From: Nocardia australiensis
GTDB taxonomy: Bacteria > Actinomycetota > Actinomycetes > Mycobacteriales > Mycobacteriaceae
Direction: 5' to 3'
Assembly: GCF_020733705.1 (NCBI RefSeq)
Contig: NZ_JAJFZM010000002.1
Coordinates: 558,001 to 622,000, forward strand
DNA: 64,000 nucleotides
The position numbers and the translations under genes are program-made. Shown piece after piece: positions 1-8,754 of this stretch. The notes beneath the pieces were generated by a model. That model had not been told where the DNA came from. It saw only the letters and a list, made by a program, of their open reading frames with translations, and made no database searches. The stretch's first letter is position 1, and every line of letters begins with the position of its first letter.

Positions 1-895
1 TTTCGACACCGCATGCTCCTCCGCGATGGTGGCGATCGTCCACGCCGTGCAGTCGCTGCGGCGCGGTGAAGTCGAGATCGCATTGGCCGGTGGCGTCAAT
101 CTCATCCTGGCGCCCGGATCCACCCGCGCGATAGATCGGACCGGCTCGCTGTCACCGGACGGCCTGTGCCGGACTTTCGACGCGCGCGCCAACGGATTCG
201 TGCGTGGTGAGGGGTGTTCCCTGCTCGTGCTCAAACGACTGGCAGACGCGCAACGTGACCGCGATTCGATCCTCGGCGTGATACGCGGTGTCGCGATGAA
301 CCAGGACGGCCGGACGTCGGGATTCAGTGCGCCGAACGCCGAAGCGCAGCGTCGGGTGATCGAAGCCGCCCTCGCCGACGCCGGGTGCGGCGCAGCCGAT
401 CTCGGTCTGGTCGAGGCCCATGGCACGGGAACCTCGCTGGGCGATCCGATCGAAATGAGTGCGATCGTGGCGGCGCTCGCCGCCCGCAATGGTGCGAGGC
501 CCCTCCACGTCGGCTCGGTGAAGACAAACTTCGGTCATCTGGAAGGGGCGTCCGGAGCGGTCGGCCTGGTGAAGGCCCTGCTGACGGTCCGGGAGCGAAT
601 GATCCCGCCGCTGGTGCACTTCGACACCCTCAATCCCCGAATCGAGTTGAACGGACACGATATTCGCACTTCGGGCCGGGCCGTGCCGTGGTTGACGCCC
701 GAATGCGGTTCGATGGCCGGAGTGAGTTCGTTCGGGATCATCGGCACCAATGCCCATATCGTGGTCGGCCCCGCCCCGCAGGGAGACGATCGAATACCGC
801 CTCGGGCAGCTCTACCCCGACCACAGTGGCGTCGTGTGCCATGTGTTCCCGCGTTCCTGGGTGACGCTCCGCCCGGATACACCGTATCCGCATAG
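1..895 (+). pseudogene. polyketide synthase ketosynthase domain, 3' remnant (gene begins outside window)
   Basis: The frame is open from base 2 and starts inside a beta-ketoacyl synthase domain. The active-site cysteine (bases 14-16) lies in DTACSSAM. The two catalytic histidines follow in VEAHGTGTSLGDP and VKTNFGHLEGASGAVG. The domain closes at about base 765 with GTNAHIV. In modular or iterative type I PKSs a linker and an acyltransferase come next, but here the frame runs about 40 unrelated residues and stops at 895. The KS is therefore either the end of a broken megasynthase or a gene truncated by rearrangement. The surrounding DNA is rich in mobile-element debris, which favours truncation. 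The product cannot be inferred. Confidence 0.8.
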
Positions 896-1380
896 CCTTC
901 GCGTGAGAAGTGATCTGCGAGCCGCCCCGGTTTGAGGACCGGCGACGATCTCAGCATCTGGATCTCGCTTCTGTGCAGGCTCGTGTCCGGTCCGGTCCAG
1001 TTGGCACCCGGAGGCCAGGCGTCGGCGCTGGTTTTCGCGGTCGATGTACACAACATTCCGCCCGAGCAGTGTCGGCGGGTGCCGGCGCCGGGCTACGGAC
1101 CTACCCGCCCGACAACACCGCATCGTGGTACCTCGAGCGCGCCGCGACAGCGTGCAGTAGTGCGCAGGTGACCACGACCCGACTGAGGTTCCATGCCGTC
1201 GTTGCGGGCGCTGGCGGCAATTTGCCAAGCGGCGACGGGCTTCGTTGCGGCACCGCCGATTACGACGTGGTCACGAGAAATGCACTATCCCTGACGTCGC
1301 GGGCGCGGCCACGGAAGATTGGATAGCCACCACCCGAATCCGGACCGGCCCAAGAGCCGGTCGACCCATCGGAGGGGATT
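896..1380. other. intergenic, no recognisable gene
   Basis: About 485 bases between the truncated ketosynthase and the lysin gene. Short open frames exist on both strands, but none has a ribosome binding site or a recognisable motif. A purine-rich ribosome binding site (GGAGGGG) ends the stretch just before the lysin ATG at 1381. Confidence 0.5.
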
Positions 1381-2331
1381 ATGGTCGATTCCCTTTTTGC
1401 TGACGTGTCCGAGTTCCAAGTACCGGTCAACGACTCTTACCCGTATCAGATCTTCTCGTTTCGCTCCAACGACGGGACCTACCAAGACCACAAGTTCTCC
1501 ACCAACTATGCCTGGGCTGCCCGAGCCGCCGACACCGGGCGAATAGCCTGCTTCATCGTCTACTTCTACTGGCGACCGAACTGGCTCGACACCGTCGACA
1601 CCCACAGGAGCATGGTCGGCCAAGCGGGTGGGCCGCACCCGAAGATGATCTCCATGATCGATGTCGAATCGGGCGGCAGCCCCGGTGGGGACCAATCCGA
1701 CGGCATCAACCGCGCCTACTGGCGGCTGGCCGACTGGCTGGGCTCGACCCGCCGGGTCATCGGTTACGCCAACCTGCCCGATTTCAACAGCATGTGGCCC
1801 GTGCGCCCGGACGGTCTCAACATGATCGGCGCCGGCTACGGCAGCAACCCTGACCTGCCCGGCCAGATCGCGCACCAGTACACCGACGGCCAGGGTTATG
1901 GTGGCGGCCTGCCAGAGGGCGCTCCGCCCTTCGGGAACTGCGATATGAACTCCGCCGACGGCTTTTCGCCTGAGGACTTCGCCAATCAGGTCGGCGTCGG
2001 AGTCGTCGCGCCGGATCCGATCACCGACTTGTGGATTCAATTCATGGGCATCGGCGGCAACGGCTGGCCTCAGCTGGCCGGTCACACCCTCGTCGACGGT
2101 GTTGCCACCGTCGGCCAGACCCTGGGTCTGCCCGGGTTCGCACCACCATCGGGGCCGACACAGGTGCCGTTGCCCCGCGACCCCGATGGCCGCATCCGCG
2201 ACGAGTGGATCCAGATGCTCGGTGAACAGGGCAAAGGCTGGCCGCAACTCGGCGGCCGGTCCCTTGTCGACGCCATCGCCGCAATCGGACAGAAACTCGA
2301 CATCGCCGGCTTCCAGCCACCCACCCGATAG
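1381..2331 (+). CDS. phage-type lysin A-like glycoside hydrolase (GH25-like) with two C-terminal wall-binding-type repeats
   Basis: The 316-residue protein has an N-terminal GH25-like lysozyme domain: an opening DVSEFQ motif at residues 8-13 and an acid pair in SMIDVES (Asp94, Glu96) that fits the GH25 DxE motif. The role would be hydrolysis of peptidoglycan glycan strands. Residues about 214-253 and 271-311 form two copies of a 40-residue repeat built around GWPQL and SLVDAIAAIGQKL. Such repeats occur in actinophage lysins and tail proteins and probably bind the cell wall. No signal peptide is visible, as in phage lysins that rely on a holin. The start has a GGAGGGG site four bases upstream. 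A convergent lysin B-like gene lies 230 bases downstream, but no holin or structural phage gene is present. Confidence 0.75.
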   Translation: MVDSLFADVSEFQVPVNDSYPYQIFSFRSNDGTYQDHKFSTNYAWAARAADTGRIACFIVYFYWRPNWLDTVDTHRSMVGQAGGPHPKMISMIDVESGGSPGGDQSDGINRAYWRLADWLGSTRRVIGYANLPDFNSMWPVRPDGLNMIGAGYGSNPDLPGQIAHQYTDGQGYGGGLPEGAPPFGNCDMNSADGFSPEDFANQVGVGVVAPDPITDLWIQFMGIGGNGWPQLAGHTLVDGVATVGQTLGLPGFAPPSGPTQVPLPRDPDGRIRDEWIQMLGEQGKGWPQLGGRSLVDAIAAIGQKLDIAGFQPPTR

Positions 2332-2429
2332 TCCTGATCGGAGTATTCGCATACCCACAGTCGCCAGCACGAACGGCCGATTCTTCGTGGTCACCGACTG
2401 CGTGCTGCGGGTCCGTGCCGCCGCGACAG

Positions 2430-2559
2430 CCGCAGCCGACCGACGTCCTGGTCGGCTATCTCGACCTGGTGCTGGACGGCCTCGTCGCCCGGGTACGCCA
2501 ACGAAAACCTGGACGCCATACTGGATTTGGTGGAGGCCTCAGTGCGGCGCAGGTCCTGA
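2430..2559 (+). pseudogene. C-terminal remnant of a TetR-family regulator
   Basis: One frame reads DVLVGYLDLVLDGLVAR and, after a one-base shift, another reads ENLDAILDLVEASVRRRS followed by TGA at 2557-2559. Together these look like the last helices of a TetR-type regulator. No DNA-binding domain is nearby. The call rests on helix pattern alone and is tentative. Confidence 0.4.
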
Positions 2560-2563
2560 GCTT

Positions 2564-3361
2564 CTACGCGAAGCCGGCTGTGATGTAATTCGCCGCCGCG
2601 GTCGTCCAGGTCACGTCGGTGCCCGGCATATCCTGTGCCGAGTACAGCACGTGCTGGCCCTGCGGGTACGGGGTGAGGTAGCCGATCACGCCGTTGACCG
2701 CAGTTGCGTAGCGCTCGAGGTTGATCAGCGGGTTCAGCGTCAAGAATTCAAGCAGCTGGGCGAAGATCAGGTAGCTCACATTGCCGAACCGCGCGCCCTC
2801 GACGAACGAGAATGGCGAGATTCCCACGTCGATGAGGCGTAGCGGCGAATCCGCCGGCGATGCGGTGATGATGTCGCCCGGATTCGCGTACTCCTGGGTC
2901 GCCACCTGTGTGGGCCAGGTCCCGTGCTGGCCGTGCAGTCCGAACGTCGTCGACGGGCACAGGTCGTTCACCGAATCTCCCACCTTCCGCAGCGGGTTGG
3001 CGATGAAGACGGCGAAGGCGATCTCCAGTGGGCTGCCGTCGGTGTTGGTGTACTGTCCCGACGCCACCCCCTCGAGGATCTGACTGGCGCAGATGCCGCC
3101 CAGCGAATAACTCAGCAGCCCACAGACATTCGGTGATTGCTGGATCGCCTGCACCCCTGCGGCGGTGCCCAGCCGCACGGCCGTGTCCAACGACGGCCCC
3201 CACAGACTCGGATCCGGCCCAACCGAGGCAGGCCAATCCGGTTCGAAGAACCTGAAACTGCTGTTCGAGAGCAGATCGGTGACCGAGGCCAGCGTGCCCG
3301 CAGGCGTTCCGTCCGCGTCCCGTGTCTCTCCGGTTCCTCGCAACGTGATGATGTCGATCAT
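2564..3361 (-). CDS. lysin B-like mycolylarabinogalactan esterase / cutinase-fold hydrolase
   Basis: The 265-residue protein starts MIDIITLRGTGE. It has a serine hydrolase nucleophile elbow at SYSLGG (Ser86), a probable catalytic Asp in NPGDIITASP and a His near the C-terminus (QGQHVLY). This is the pattern of cutinase-fold actinophage lysin B, which cuts the ester link between mycolic acids and arabinogalactan. The ATG at 3361 has AAGGAG seven bases upstream and is preferred to longer in-frame starts. No secretion signal is present. It converges with the lysin A-like gene, which suggests a lysis cassette left behind by a prophage or recruited by the host. A host carboxylesterase is the alternative. 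Confidence 0.7.
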   Translation of the reverse strand: MIDIITLRGTGETRDADGTPAGTLASVTDLLSNSSFRFFEPDWPASVGPDPSLWGPSLDTAVRLGTAAGVQAIQQSPNVCGLLSYSLGGICASQILEGVASGQYTNTDGSPLEIAFAVFIANPLRKVGDSVNDLCPSTTFGLHGQHGTWPTQVATQEYANPGDIITASPADSPLRLIDVGISPFSFVEGARFGNVSYLIFAQLLEFLTLNPLINLERYATAVNGVIGYLTPYPQGQHVLYSAQDMPGTDVTWTTAAANYITAGFA

Positions 3362-3548
3362 CGGGTTCTCCTTGCCCGCAACGAAACTCCCCGCTACTCC
3401 ACGGTAAGCCGAGAGGGTGATGCAGACCACCGGTACGTACGAGGTGTAGTTCGAACCGCAATCGGAATGGACGACACAGCCGTCGGCTGTCAACGGCATG
3501 TGAAAACTGGATCTGGCCCAGATTTCGTGAAATCGATTGCCGTGTTGC

Positions 3549-3861
3549 TCAGTCACTCAACAGGATGCGTTTCCTCAGCAGGTCGGGCTTGGCCCGGCCG
3601 AACATCTGTCGCTTCAGCATCTTGATCCGGTTGACGTGCCCTTCGACCGCCCCGCTGTTCCAGCGCATGGTCAGACCCGCGGTGACCGCGTCCTGATCGC
3701 GACGCAGACCACGGACGAACGAGTGCAACGCAGGCTGATCGTCGGCATCGGCGCAGCTCATCCATTGTTCGAGTTCCCGGCCCTCGAGTTCGGTCATCAT
3801 GACGGCAAACGCGCGGACGTGGTTCGCGAGTGATTTCAGTTCCGGACTGGCATCCAGGGTG
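3549..3861 (-). pseudogene. ISL3-family transposase, C-terminal fragment
   Basis: The reading contains SGAVEGHVNRIKMLKRQMFG, the conserved C-terminal signature of ISL3-family transposases, preceded by SPELKSLANHVRAFA. The catalytic first two thirds are missing. The fragment runs without a break into the truncated oxidoreductase upstream, so the junction near 3860 is an old insertion or deletion endpoint. Confidence 0.75.
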
Positions 3862-4108
3862 CTGTTGCGGCGACGATCCCGGCCAGATCGGAGCCTAGCG
3901 TGAACGGCGGCGGGCCGATCTGCGGAATCAGCCCGGCGCGTATCTTGGTCTCGCCGTGGTTGACCGAGGCCGCCGCCACCTGTATCAGGACCTCGCCGGC
4001 CTGCGGGCTGGGCCGATCGGTCTCGACGACTGTCAAGACGTCTGGGTTTCCGTAGGTGAACTGGGTCGCCATGCGCATCCGGCGGTTCGCCTCATTCCCC
4101 ATGTGCAT
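3836..4108 (-). pseudogene. quinone oxidoreductase / zinc-type alcohol dehydrogenase, N-terminal fragment
   Basis: The frame encodes the first domain of a medium-chain dehydrogenase/reductase: ATQFTYGNPDVLTVVE, then GEVLIQVAAASVNHGE and FTLGSDLAGIV. It stops after about 90 residues, whereas the family has about 310-330. The NADPH-binding Rossmann domain is gone and the break coincides with the ISL3 transposase fragment. Starts at 4108, 4078 or 4072 are possible. The product would be non-functional. Confidence 0.75.
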
Positions 4109-4137
4109 GCGTGTGGATGCCTTCTTGTGTGGGGGTC

Positions 4138-4533
4138 TCAGTTCGAGAAGCCGCGAACCTTGTGCGGGATGACGCGGACGATCACGCGTACCGTGCCCTG
4201 GGGGTCGGGCGGCGAGTCCGCTCCCAGGTATTTGTTCGAGACCTCACGCTGGACGGCACGGTCGCGGTCCTCGACGAGCTCGGCGGTGCCGCGGATCTCC
4301 ACCGTGCGGTACGGGTTCATGGTGTCGAGGACGGTCAGGCTGATCCGCGCATCGCGGGTGAGGTTGCGGACCTTCTGCCGGTCGGTGGTGCTGGGGAACA
4401 CCACCGTGTCGCCCTCGCGCAGGATCCACACCACCGAAGTCTGCGGGTCGCCGTCGGGATTCAAAGTCGCCACCGTGGCGAAGTTCGTACCGTCGAGCAA
4501 CTCCCGCGTCGAATCGTCGAACGTGAGTGGCAT
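4138..4533 (-). CDS. PPOX-class F420-dependent oxidoreductase-like protein
   Basis: The 131-residue protein has the split-barrel pyridoxamine-phosphate-oxidase fold of mycobacterial F420- or FMN-binding proteins. Diagnostic stretches are NFATVATLNPDGDPQTSVVW near the N-terminus, RQKVRNLTRDARISLTV in the middle and YRTVEIRGTAELVED. Length is typical. The ATG at 4533 is preferred because GGAGG lies eight to twelve bases upstream. The gene is divergent from an HxlR regulator only 83 bases away, a common pairing in which the regulator controls the reductase. The substrate is unknown. Confidence 0.8.
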   Translation of the reverse strand: MPLTFDDSTRELLDGTNFATVATLNPDGDPQTSVVWILREGDTVVFPSTTDRQKVRNLTRDARISLTVLDTMNPYRTVEIRGTAELVEDRDRAVQREVSNKYLGADSPPDPQGTVRVIVRVIPHKVRGFSN

Positions 4534-4616
4534 AAGGCTCTGACCTCCATAGCTGCACGAGTTGTTACGGTGATCATGCTTCACGATTCTTAGCCCCCGT
4601 GGAAGAAGGCACATTC

Positions 4617-5015
4617 ATGTCACTGCGGAACACCTGTGTTTCCGACCAGGTCAATGGCGGGGAGGTGTGCACAGTCCTCGACGTCCTCGGCCGGGTGAGT
4701 GGCAAGTGGAGCATCGGCATCCTGATGGAGGCGACTCGCGGACCAGTGCGTTTCACCGAGCTGGAGCGCGCGATCAAAGGCATCAGCCGACGGATGCTGA
4801 CGCTGACCCTGCGCAACCTGGAGCGGGACGGCCTGCTGGTGCGCACCGTGTACCCCACCGTGCCACCCAAAGTCGAATACATTGCCACCGACATGGCCCG
4901 CGAACTGTACGACCACCTACTCGGCCTCACCGAGTGGGCCGAACGACACCGTGCCACTATCGCCCGCGCTCGCGCCGCACACGACAACGCCGTCCCACTA
5001 AGAGATAACCCCTGA
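4617..5015 (+). CDS. HxlR-family transcriptional regulator
   Basis: This is a winged-helix regulator of 132 residues with the family signature: a conserved cysteine in the N-terminal part (GEVCTVLDVLGRVSGKWSIG) and RFTELERAIKGISRRMLTLT as the recognition region, followed by LERDGLLVRTVYPTVPPKVE, the HxlR wing. HxlR proteins often sense redox or electrophile stress through such cysteines. A GTG six codons upstream is possible, but the ATG at 4617 follows GAAGAAGG at proper spacing. It probably regulates the divergent PPOX gene and itself. Confidence 0.85.
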   Translation: MSLRNTCVSDQVNGGEVCTVLDVLGRVSGKWSIGILMEATRGPVRFTELERAIKGISRRMLTLTLRNLERDGLLVRTVYPTVPPKVEYIATDMARELYDHLLGLTEWAERHRATIARARAAHDNAVPLRDNP

Positions 5016-5623
5016 GTTTCCTCTGTCCTCGGCTTGAGTGTCTGGCCTGGGAGCTGGGGGTTTCGTTTGTCCTGAGCCGGTTTTCGAATTTTGATCAGAT
5101 CTCGGGATTTCTGAAGTAGATTCGGCCGGTCCGAGGTTCTGCGGTCTGAGCTGAAGGTGAGGGTGTCGGGTTGAGCCTGGCAGCGGTGCGGGATCTGCGT
5201 GAACGGCGAGAGTTGGCGAGCCCGGAGGAGCTGGCGGCGTTCGAAACCGGATGTGCTGGCGGGGGCCGCTGACCTTGACCTGGCGTTCGACCCGGCCGAG
5301 GTATCTGTCGGGGTCACTGACTCGATATCCGCCGACGGCAGGGTCGCGGTCGACGCTGACCAGCTCCGGATCCACTGCTCTCGCCCGGAGATGTGTCCGC
5401 AGGCGGGAGGAGCGGGCCGTTTCCACCGGGGATGTTTCGTCGGCTACCGGCGGTGTGGTGTCCTGGTCGTCGGTGGGCGCGTCCGGATCTGTTGTGGGGG
5501 TGAGCAGTTGGTCAGGTTCGGTGCTGCCGTGTTCGGTGCTGCCGGGGGTGGGTCGGTCGTCTCTAGTGGTCTACCCCAAACGGACATAACTTCCGTCAGG
5601 GCACGCAAATCTCTGGTCGCCAA
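5016..5623. other. degenerate stretch with integrase-like fragment
   Basis: No intact gene is present. A 34-codon frame at 5171-5272 on the plus strand (LRERRELASPEELAAFE) resembles the N-terminal arm of actinobacterial tyrosine recombinases and continues in another frame as KPDVLAGAADLDLAF. It is read as a decayed integrase start. The rest shows no motif. Confidence 0.35.
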
Positions 5624-6193
5624 TTACCTGAGTTTGGCCAGTTGATGGTCCAGGGTTGCCAGCGCGGAGGCTGGCGTGTGGTGCCCGAGCAACAGGGATT
5701 GACTCAGTCCGGCGACCATGGCCAGCAGGATGTCGGTCTCCTGCATGGGATTCAGCGTGGCGGCGAGTTCGCCCGCTTCCTGGGCGGCGCTGAACCGGGC
5801 GGCGACTGCCTCGCGAAGTAGCGCGTCACCCCTACTGAAGCGGTCCGCGACCGCCTGATCTTTGAGCGCTCGAATTAAGAAGGCGTTGGCCACCAAAGAC
5901 TCCGTGCGAGCCTCCTCGTCGGTGGGCAGCAGGGCGGCGAGCAGGTTGCGCAGGGTGGCACCGCCTGCCCTGGCCGCGATCCTGCGTTCCAGGCCTTCTC
6001 GTAGGTACCCGGTCGCGTAGACCAGCATCTCGTCCCTGGAGCGGAAGTAGTGCTGCACCAAGCCCTTTGACACGCCGGCCTCGGTGGCCACCTGCCCGAG
6101 GCTGACCGCCTCCAGTCCGCTGGCCGCAGCGATCCGGCACACGGCCTCGGTGAGCTCCCGGCGGCGCTGCTCATGATCGACCTGCTTGGGCAC
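5624..6193 (-). CDS. TetR-family regulator
   Basis: The protein has 189 residues. Its helix-turn-helix lies at about residues 27-48 (SLGQVATEAGVSKGLVQHYF), followed by the usual all-helical ligand domain. It is divergent from an alpha/beta hydrolase gene 79 bases away. The gap holds two copies of a 17-base direct repeat, so it most likely represses the hydrolase gene and itself. The inducer is unknown, although the hydrolase product or substrate is a reasonable guess. Confidence 0.88.
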   Translation of the reverse strand: MPKQVDHEQRRRELTEAVCRIAAASGLEAVSLGQVATEAGVSKGLVQHYFRSRDEMLVYATGYLREGLERRIAARAGGATLRNLLAALLPTDEEARTESLVANAFLIRALKDQAVADRFSRGDALLREAVAARFSAAQEAGELAATLNPMQETDILLAMVAGLSQSLLLGHHTPASALATLDHQLAKLR

Positions 6194-6198
6194 CTTTC

Positions 6199-6253
6199 AC
6201 CATCCGATCGTATTGCCAATTGGGCTCACACAGTTTACCATCCGATCGTATTG
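6199..6253. promoter_or_regulatory. two direct repeats, candidate TetR operators
   Basis: ACCATCCGATCGTATTG occurs exactly at 6199-6215 and again at 6237-6253, 38 bases apart. The second copy is flanked by TTT and TAAA, giving a TTTAC...GTAAA dyad. The pair fills the gap between the divergent TetR and hydrolase genes. Confidence 0.7.
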
Positions 6254-6272
6254 TAAAAAAAGGAGGTGCTCG

Positions 6273-7151
6273 ATGGGGTTTCGCTCGCCGCAGGCGCGGA
6301 CCGAGTACGACAGGGCATACCAAGCCGGGCTGCGCGCGCTGCCCGAACCGGACGAAATCCACGATGTGCCAACGAAATTCGGTTTGGTGCGGGCCTACCG
6401 TTTCGGGCAGGCCGAGGGTGCGCCCATGGTGCTGTTGCCCGGCCGTGCCGGTACCGCGGTGATGTGGCGGCCCAACATCGAGGCCTTCGCGCGGCGTCAT
6501 CCGGTGTACGCGGTGGACCTGCTCGGCGAACCAGGGCGCAGCACCCAGACCGCGTCTATCCGGGATGCTTCAGACCAGGCGGCCTGGCTGGATGCCGTGC
6601 TCGCGGCGCTCGGGCTGACCGGGGTGCACCTGGTCGGCGTCTCCTTCGGCGGCTGGCTCGCGTGCAATCTGGCCGTCCGCTCACCAGCCCGGGTCGCGTC
6701 GTGCAGCTTGCTCGACCCGGTCGCCACGCTGGCCGGCTTCCCGGCGATGCTGTTGCTACGCACCACTCTCACGCTGCTCCCCGTCATCTCCCGCTGGGCA
6801 AGGCCAGCCTTTCTGAGCTGGATCTCCGGCGGGATCGAGGTCCCCAAGGATGACCCGGTGGCCAAGGTGATCAACGCAGGTATCCGCGACTTCAGCATCG
6901 CCCTGCCCACGCCCAAGCCGTTTACCGATGAGCAACTGCGATCCATTCGGGTTCCGGTGCTCGCGATCATCGCCGGGCGCAGCGTCATCCACAACCCGAG
7001 CGCCGCGCATGCCAGGGCAGCGCTGATCCCGCACGTCCAGGCGGAACTTTGGCCCACCGCAACGCATGCCATCTCCGGCGAGTGCGCCGCCGAGGTCAAC
7101 GAACGAGTGCTCCGCTTCATCGCGAGCACGCAAGCATCATCCAAACACTGA
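6273..7151 (+). CDS. alpha/beta-hydrolase
   Basis: A 292-residue alpha/beta-hydrolase fold protein. The nucleophile elbow is GVSFGG, the oxyanion region is VLLPGRAGTAVMW, and a C-terminal His lies in WPTATHAISGE, followed by the usual final helix. The ATG at 6273 follows AGGAGG by six bases. A longer frame reaches upstream but would overlap the operator repeats. No signal peptide is seen, so the protein should be cytosolic. The context (divergent TetR) suggests an inducible detoxifying or catabolic esterase, lactonase or epoxide-type hydrolase, but the substrate cannot be told. Confidence 0.85.
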   Translation: MGFRSPQARTEYDRAYQAGLRALPEPDEIHDVPTKFGLVRAYRFGQAEGAPMVLLPGRAGTAVMWRPNIEAFARRHPVYAVDLLGEPGRSTQTASIRDASDQAAWLDAVLAALGLTGVHLVGVSFGGWLACNLAVRSPARVASCSLLDPVATLAGFPAMLLLRTTLTLLPVISRWARPAFLSWISGGIEVPKDDPVAKVINAGIRDFSIALPTPKPFTDEQLRSIRVPVLAIIAGRSVIHNPSAAHARAALIPHVQAELWPTATHAISGECAAEVNERVLRFIASTQASSKH

Positions 7152-7407
7152 CTGTTTCACCACTACGTTTGCACGAACATCGCGCCTGGAAATGACGATT
7201 CGCCCCGCTGGCGCGAGGCTGGCCACAGCGTCACATACTCGCGCGAATCCTCAGCCTGCCGAGCCCCCATGTGTACATGAGTTCGGACATCCGTGCACAC
7301 GACTGCGGACATTGACAGCCGAAGGATCCCGCCCCAGGTCACGGTGTTCCGTAGAGGTGTTCCGAAAACTGTTCCGATGAGCCCCCGTCATATGGAACGA
7401 TCGGGCC

Positions 7408-7683
7408 GTGATCGGGCCCTTCCGTGTCGGATACGTGCGTTGCTCCACCGACGAGGAGGACGTCGAGATCCAGACCGAGCAACTACTGGCGCTCGGCGTG
7501 CCGACCGAGCGGATCTTCATCGACCGGGCAAGCAGCCGAAACTGCCTCTCGCAGCGCGCAAGACGATCCACCGCCGCTTCCACGACCCGACGACGACGCC
7601 AGCCTCGCCGACCTCGCCGACGAATACAGCGTCGGCCGCTCCACCATTCACCGCATCATCAGCGGAGCCACCCCACGGGCCTA
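7408..7683 (+). pseudogene. serine recombinase (resolvase) remnant
   Basis: The first frame begins FRVGYVRCSTDEEDVEIQTE, the start of a resolvase catalytic domain, and continues LLALGVPTERIFIDRA. The catalytic core is then lost. About 100 bases on, a second frame carries the C-terminal helix-turn-helix (LADLADEYSVGRSTIHRII) and stops at 7681-7683. An internal deletion plus frameshift leaves only both ends of a family that normally has about 190 residues. Confidence 0.75.
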
Positions 7684-7888
7684 ACCAGTGGGCTCATGTA
7701 CCAGGTGACACGGTTCTTACCGGCACCCCCAACTCGGGCAATCAACCGGACCATCCCCGGTGGCGGCATCGATACGCACTGTGGAGCCGTCAAAACCGTT
7801 GCTACGCAACGTTTCACATGCTCGCAGTAGCCCGAAGTGGACACCTTCAGTAGTTGTGCCATTCGCACGATGGAGAACCGTTGTCCCG
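7659..7888 (-). pseudogene. IS3-family OrfB, N-terminal fragment
   Basis: The minus-strand frame reads FSIVRMAQLLKVSTSGYCEH, which matches the start of IS3-family OrfB transposases just before the integrase core. The DDE domain is missing. It abuts the 3' end of the next minus-strand gene, so the element may have trimmed that gene. Confidence 0.5.
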
Positions 7889-7901
7889 TCCTTGGACATC
7901 A

Positions 7902-8621
7902 TCAGCCGGGGTGGGCCGGCCGATGGCGCGCTGCATCGTACTGCTCGAAATATGCCTCGCCCACGACGAACATTCCGCGTTGCGGCAGCCAGAAATCCCC
8001 CAATCGCGCCTGCTCGGCCAATGGCCCCGGAGGACCGATATCGATTCCATCGACCCGTGCACGACTTTTCTCGACGGTCCACAACATCCGCGGATTGGCC
8101 TGGAACCATTGACCGTTCGGGGAAGTGCCGGTAAGCCGCACCCGGCCGATGCCCAGCGCCGGACCCGCAACCCGCGACATGAGCGACAGGACAGCAGGGC
8201 GTCTCCACAAAGCCGCGGGCAGCATGCGACCGAGACCCGTCATCGCCGCCGTCGCCGCCGATCGCCCCAGCTCGAGATCCCACACCAGCCTGTCCCGCAT
8301 CTCCACTGTGAACGCGTAGGGCCCCGTCCAGGTTACCGAGATGTGTTCAACCCGTGCGTCTTCGAGCGCCGAGCCGAAATAGCGGGCGCAGCTGACTTCC
8401 GGGGAAACACTGCTGTAGATCACCCATTCGCCGGCCGGGTCTCGATGCCACACCGAGTCGTATCCTGCACCGACCGAGCTGGCAGGGAAGTGCCGCAGCG
8501 CCAAGTAGTGGCCACTGGCGAATGGCATCCCCATCAGCCCGTAGCCGGCAAATCGCTCCTGATCCTCACCCGCTGGGAGCGCTTTGTTGATTTCGACGAT
8601 CGATCGTGGGCTGTCGGTCAT
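7902..8621 (-). CDS. conserved actinobacterial protein of unknown function
   Basis: A 239-residue protein that I do not recognise by function. It carries LMGMPFASGHYLALRHFPAS near the N-terminus, and then WTGPYAFTVEMRDRLVWDLE, features of a conserved hypothetical family seen in mycobacteria and nocardiae. The ATG at 8621 has GGAGG seven bases upstream, so the longer in-frame extension was discarded. The frame ends just where an IS3 fragment begins, so a short loss at the C-terminus is possible. No membrane segment is evident. Confidence 0.65.
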   Translation of the reverse strand: MTDSPRSIVEINKALPAGEDQERFAGYGLMGMPFASGHYLALRHFPASSVGAGYDSVWHRDPAGEWVIYSSVSPEVSCARYFGSALEDARVEHISVTWTGPYAFTVEMRDRLVWDLELGRSAATAAMTGLGRMLPAALWRRPAVLSLMSRVAGPALGIGRVRLTGTSPNGQWFQANPRMLWTVEKSRARVDGIDIGPPGPLAEQARLGDFWLPQRGMFVVGEAYFEQYDAARHRPAHPG

Positions 8622-8754
8622 CGCCAACCTCCTCGACGAGTGGACCCGTACCGGTGCCCGCGCTTCGGCCTTCCTGCTGGGCGCCGAGCTGTCGGCCTTC
8701 GTCGTCGAGCTCAGGATCTCGAACATTTCAGCTGGATGACTGTTAGTAGAATTT

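Noticed and set aside
1285..2394. Minus-strand open frame opposite the lysin A-like gene
   Set aside because: The plus-strand gene has a good ribosome binding site and the GH25 motifs. The antisense product has none.
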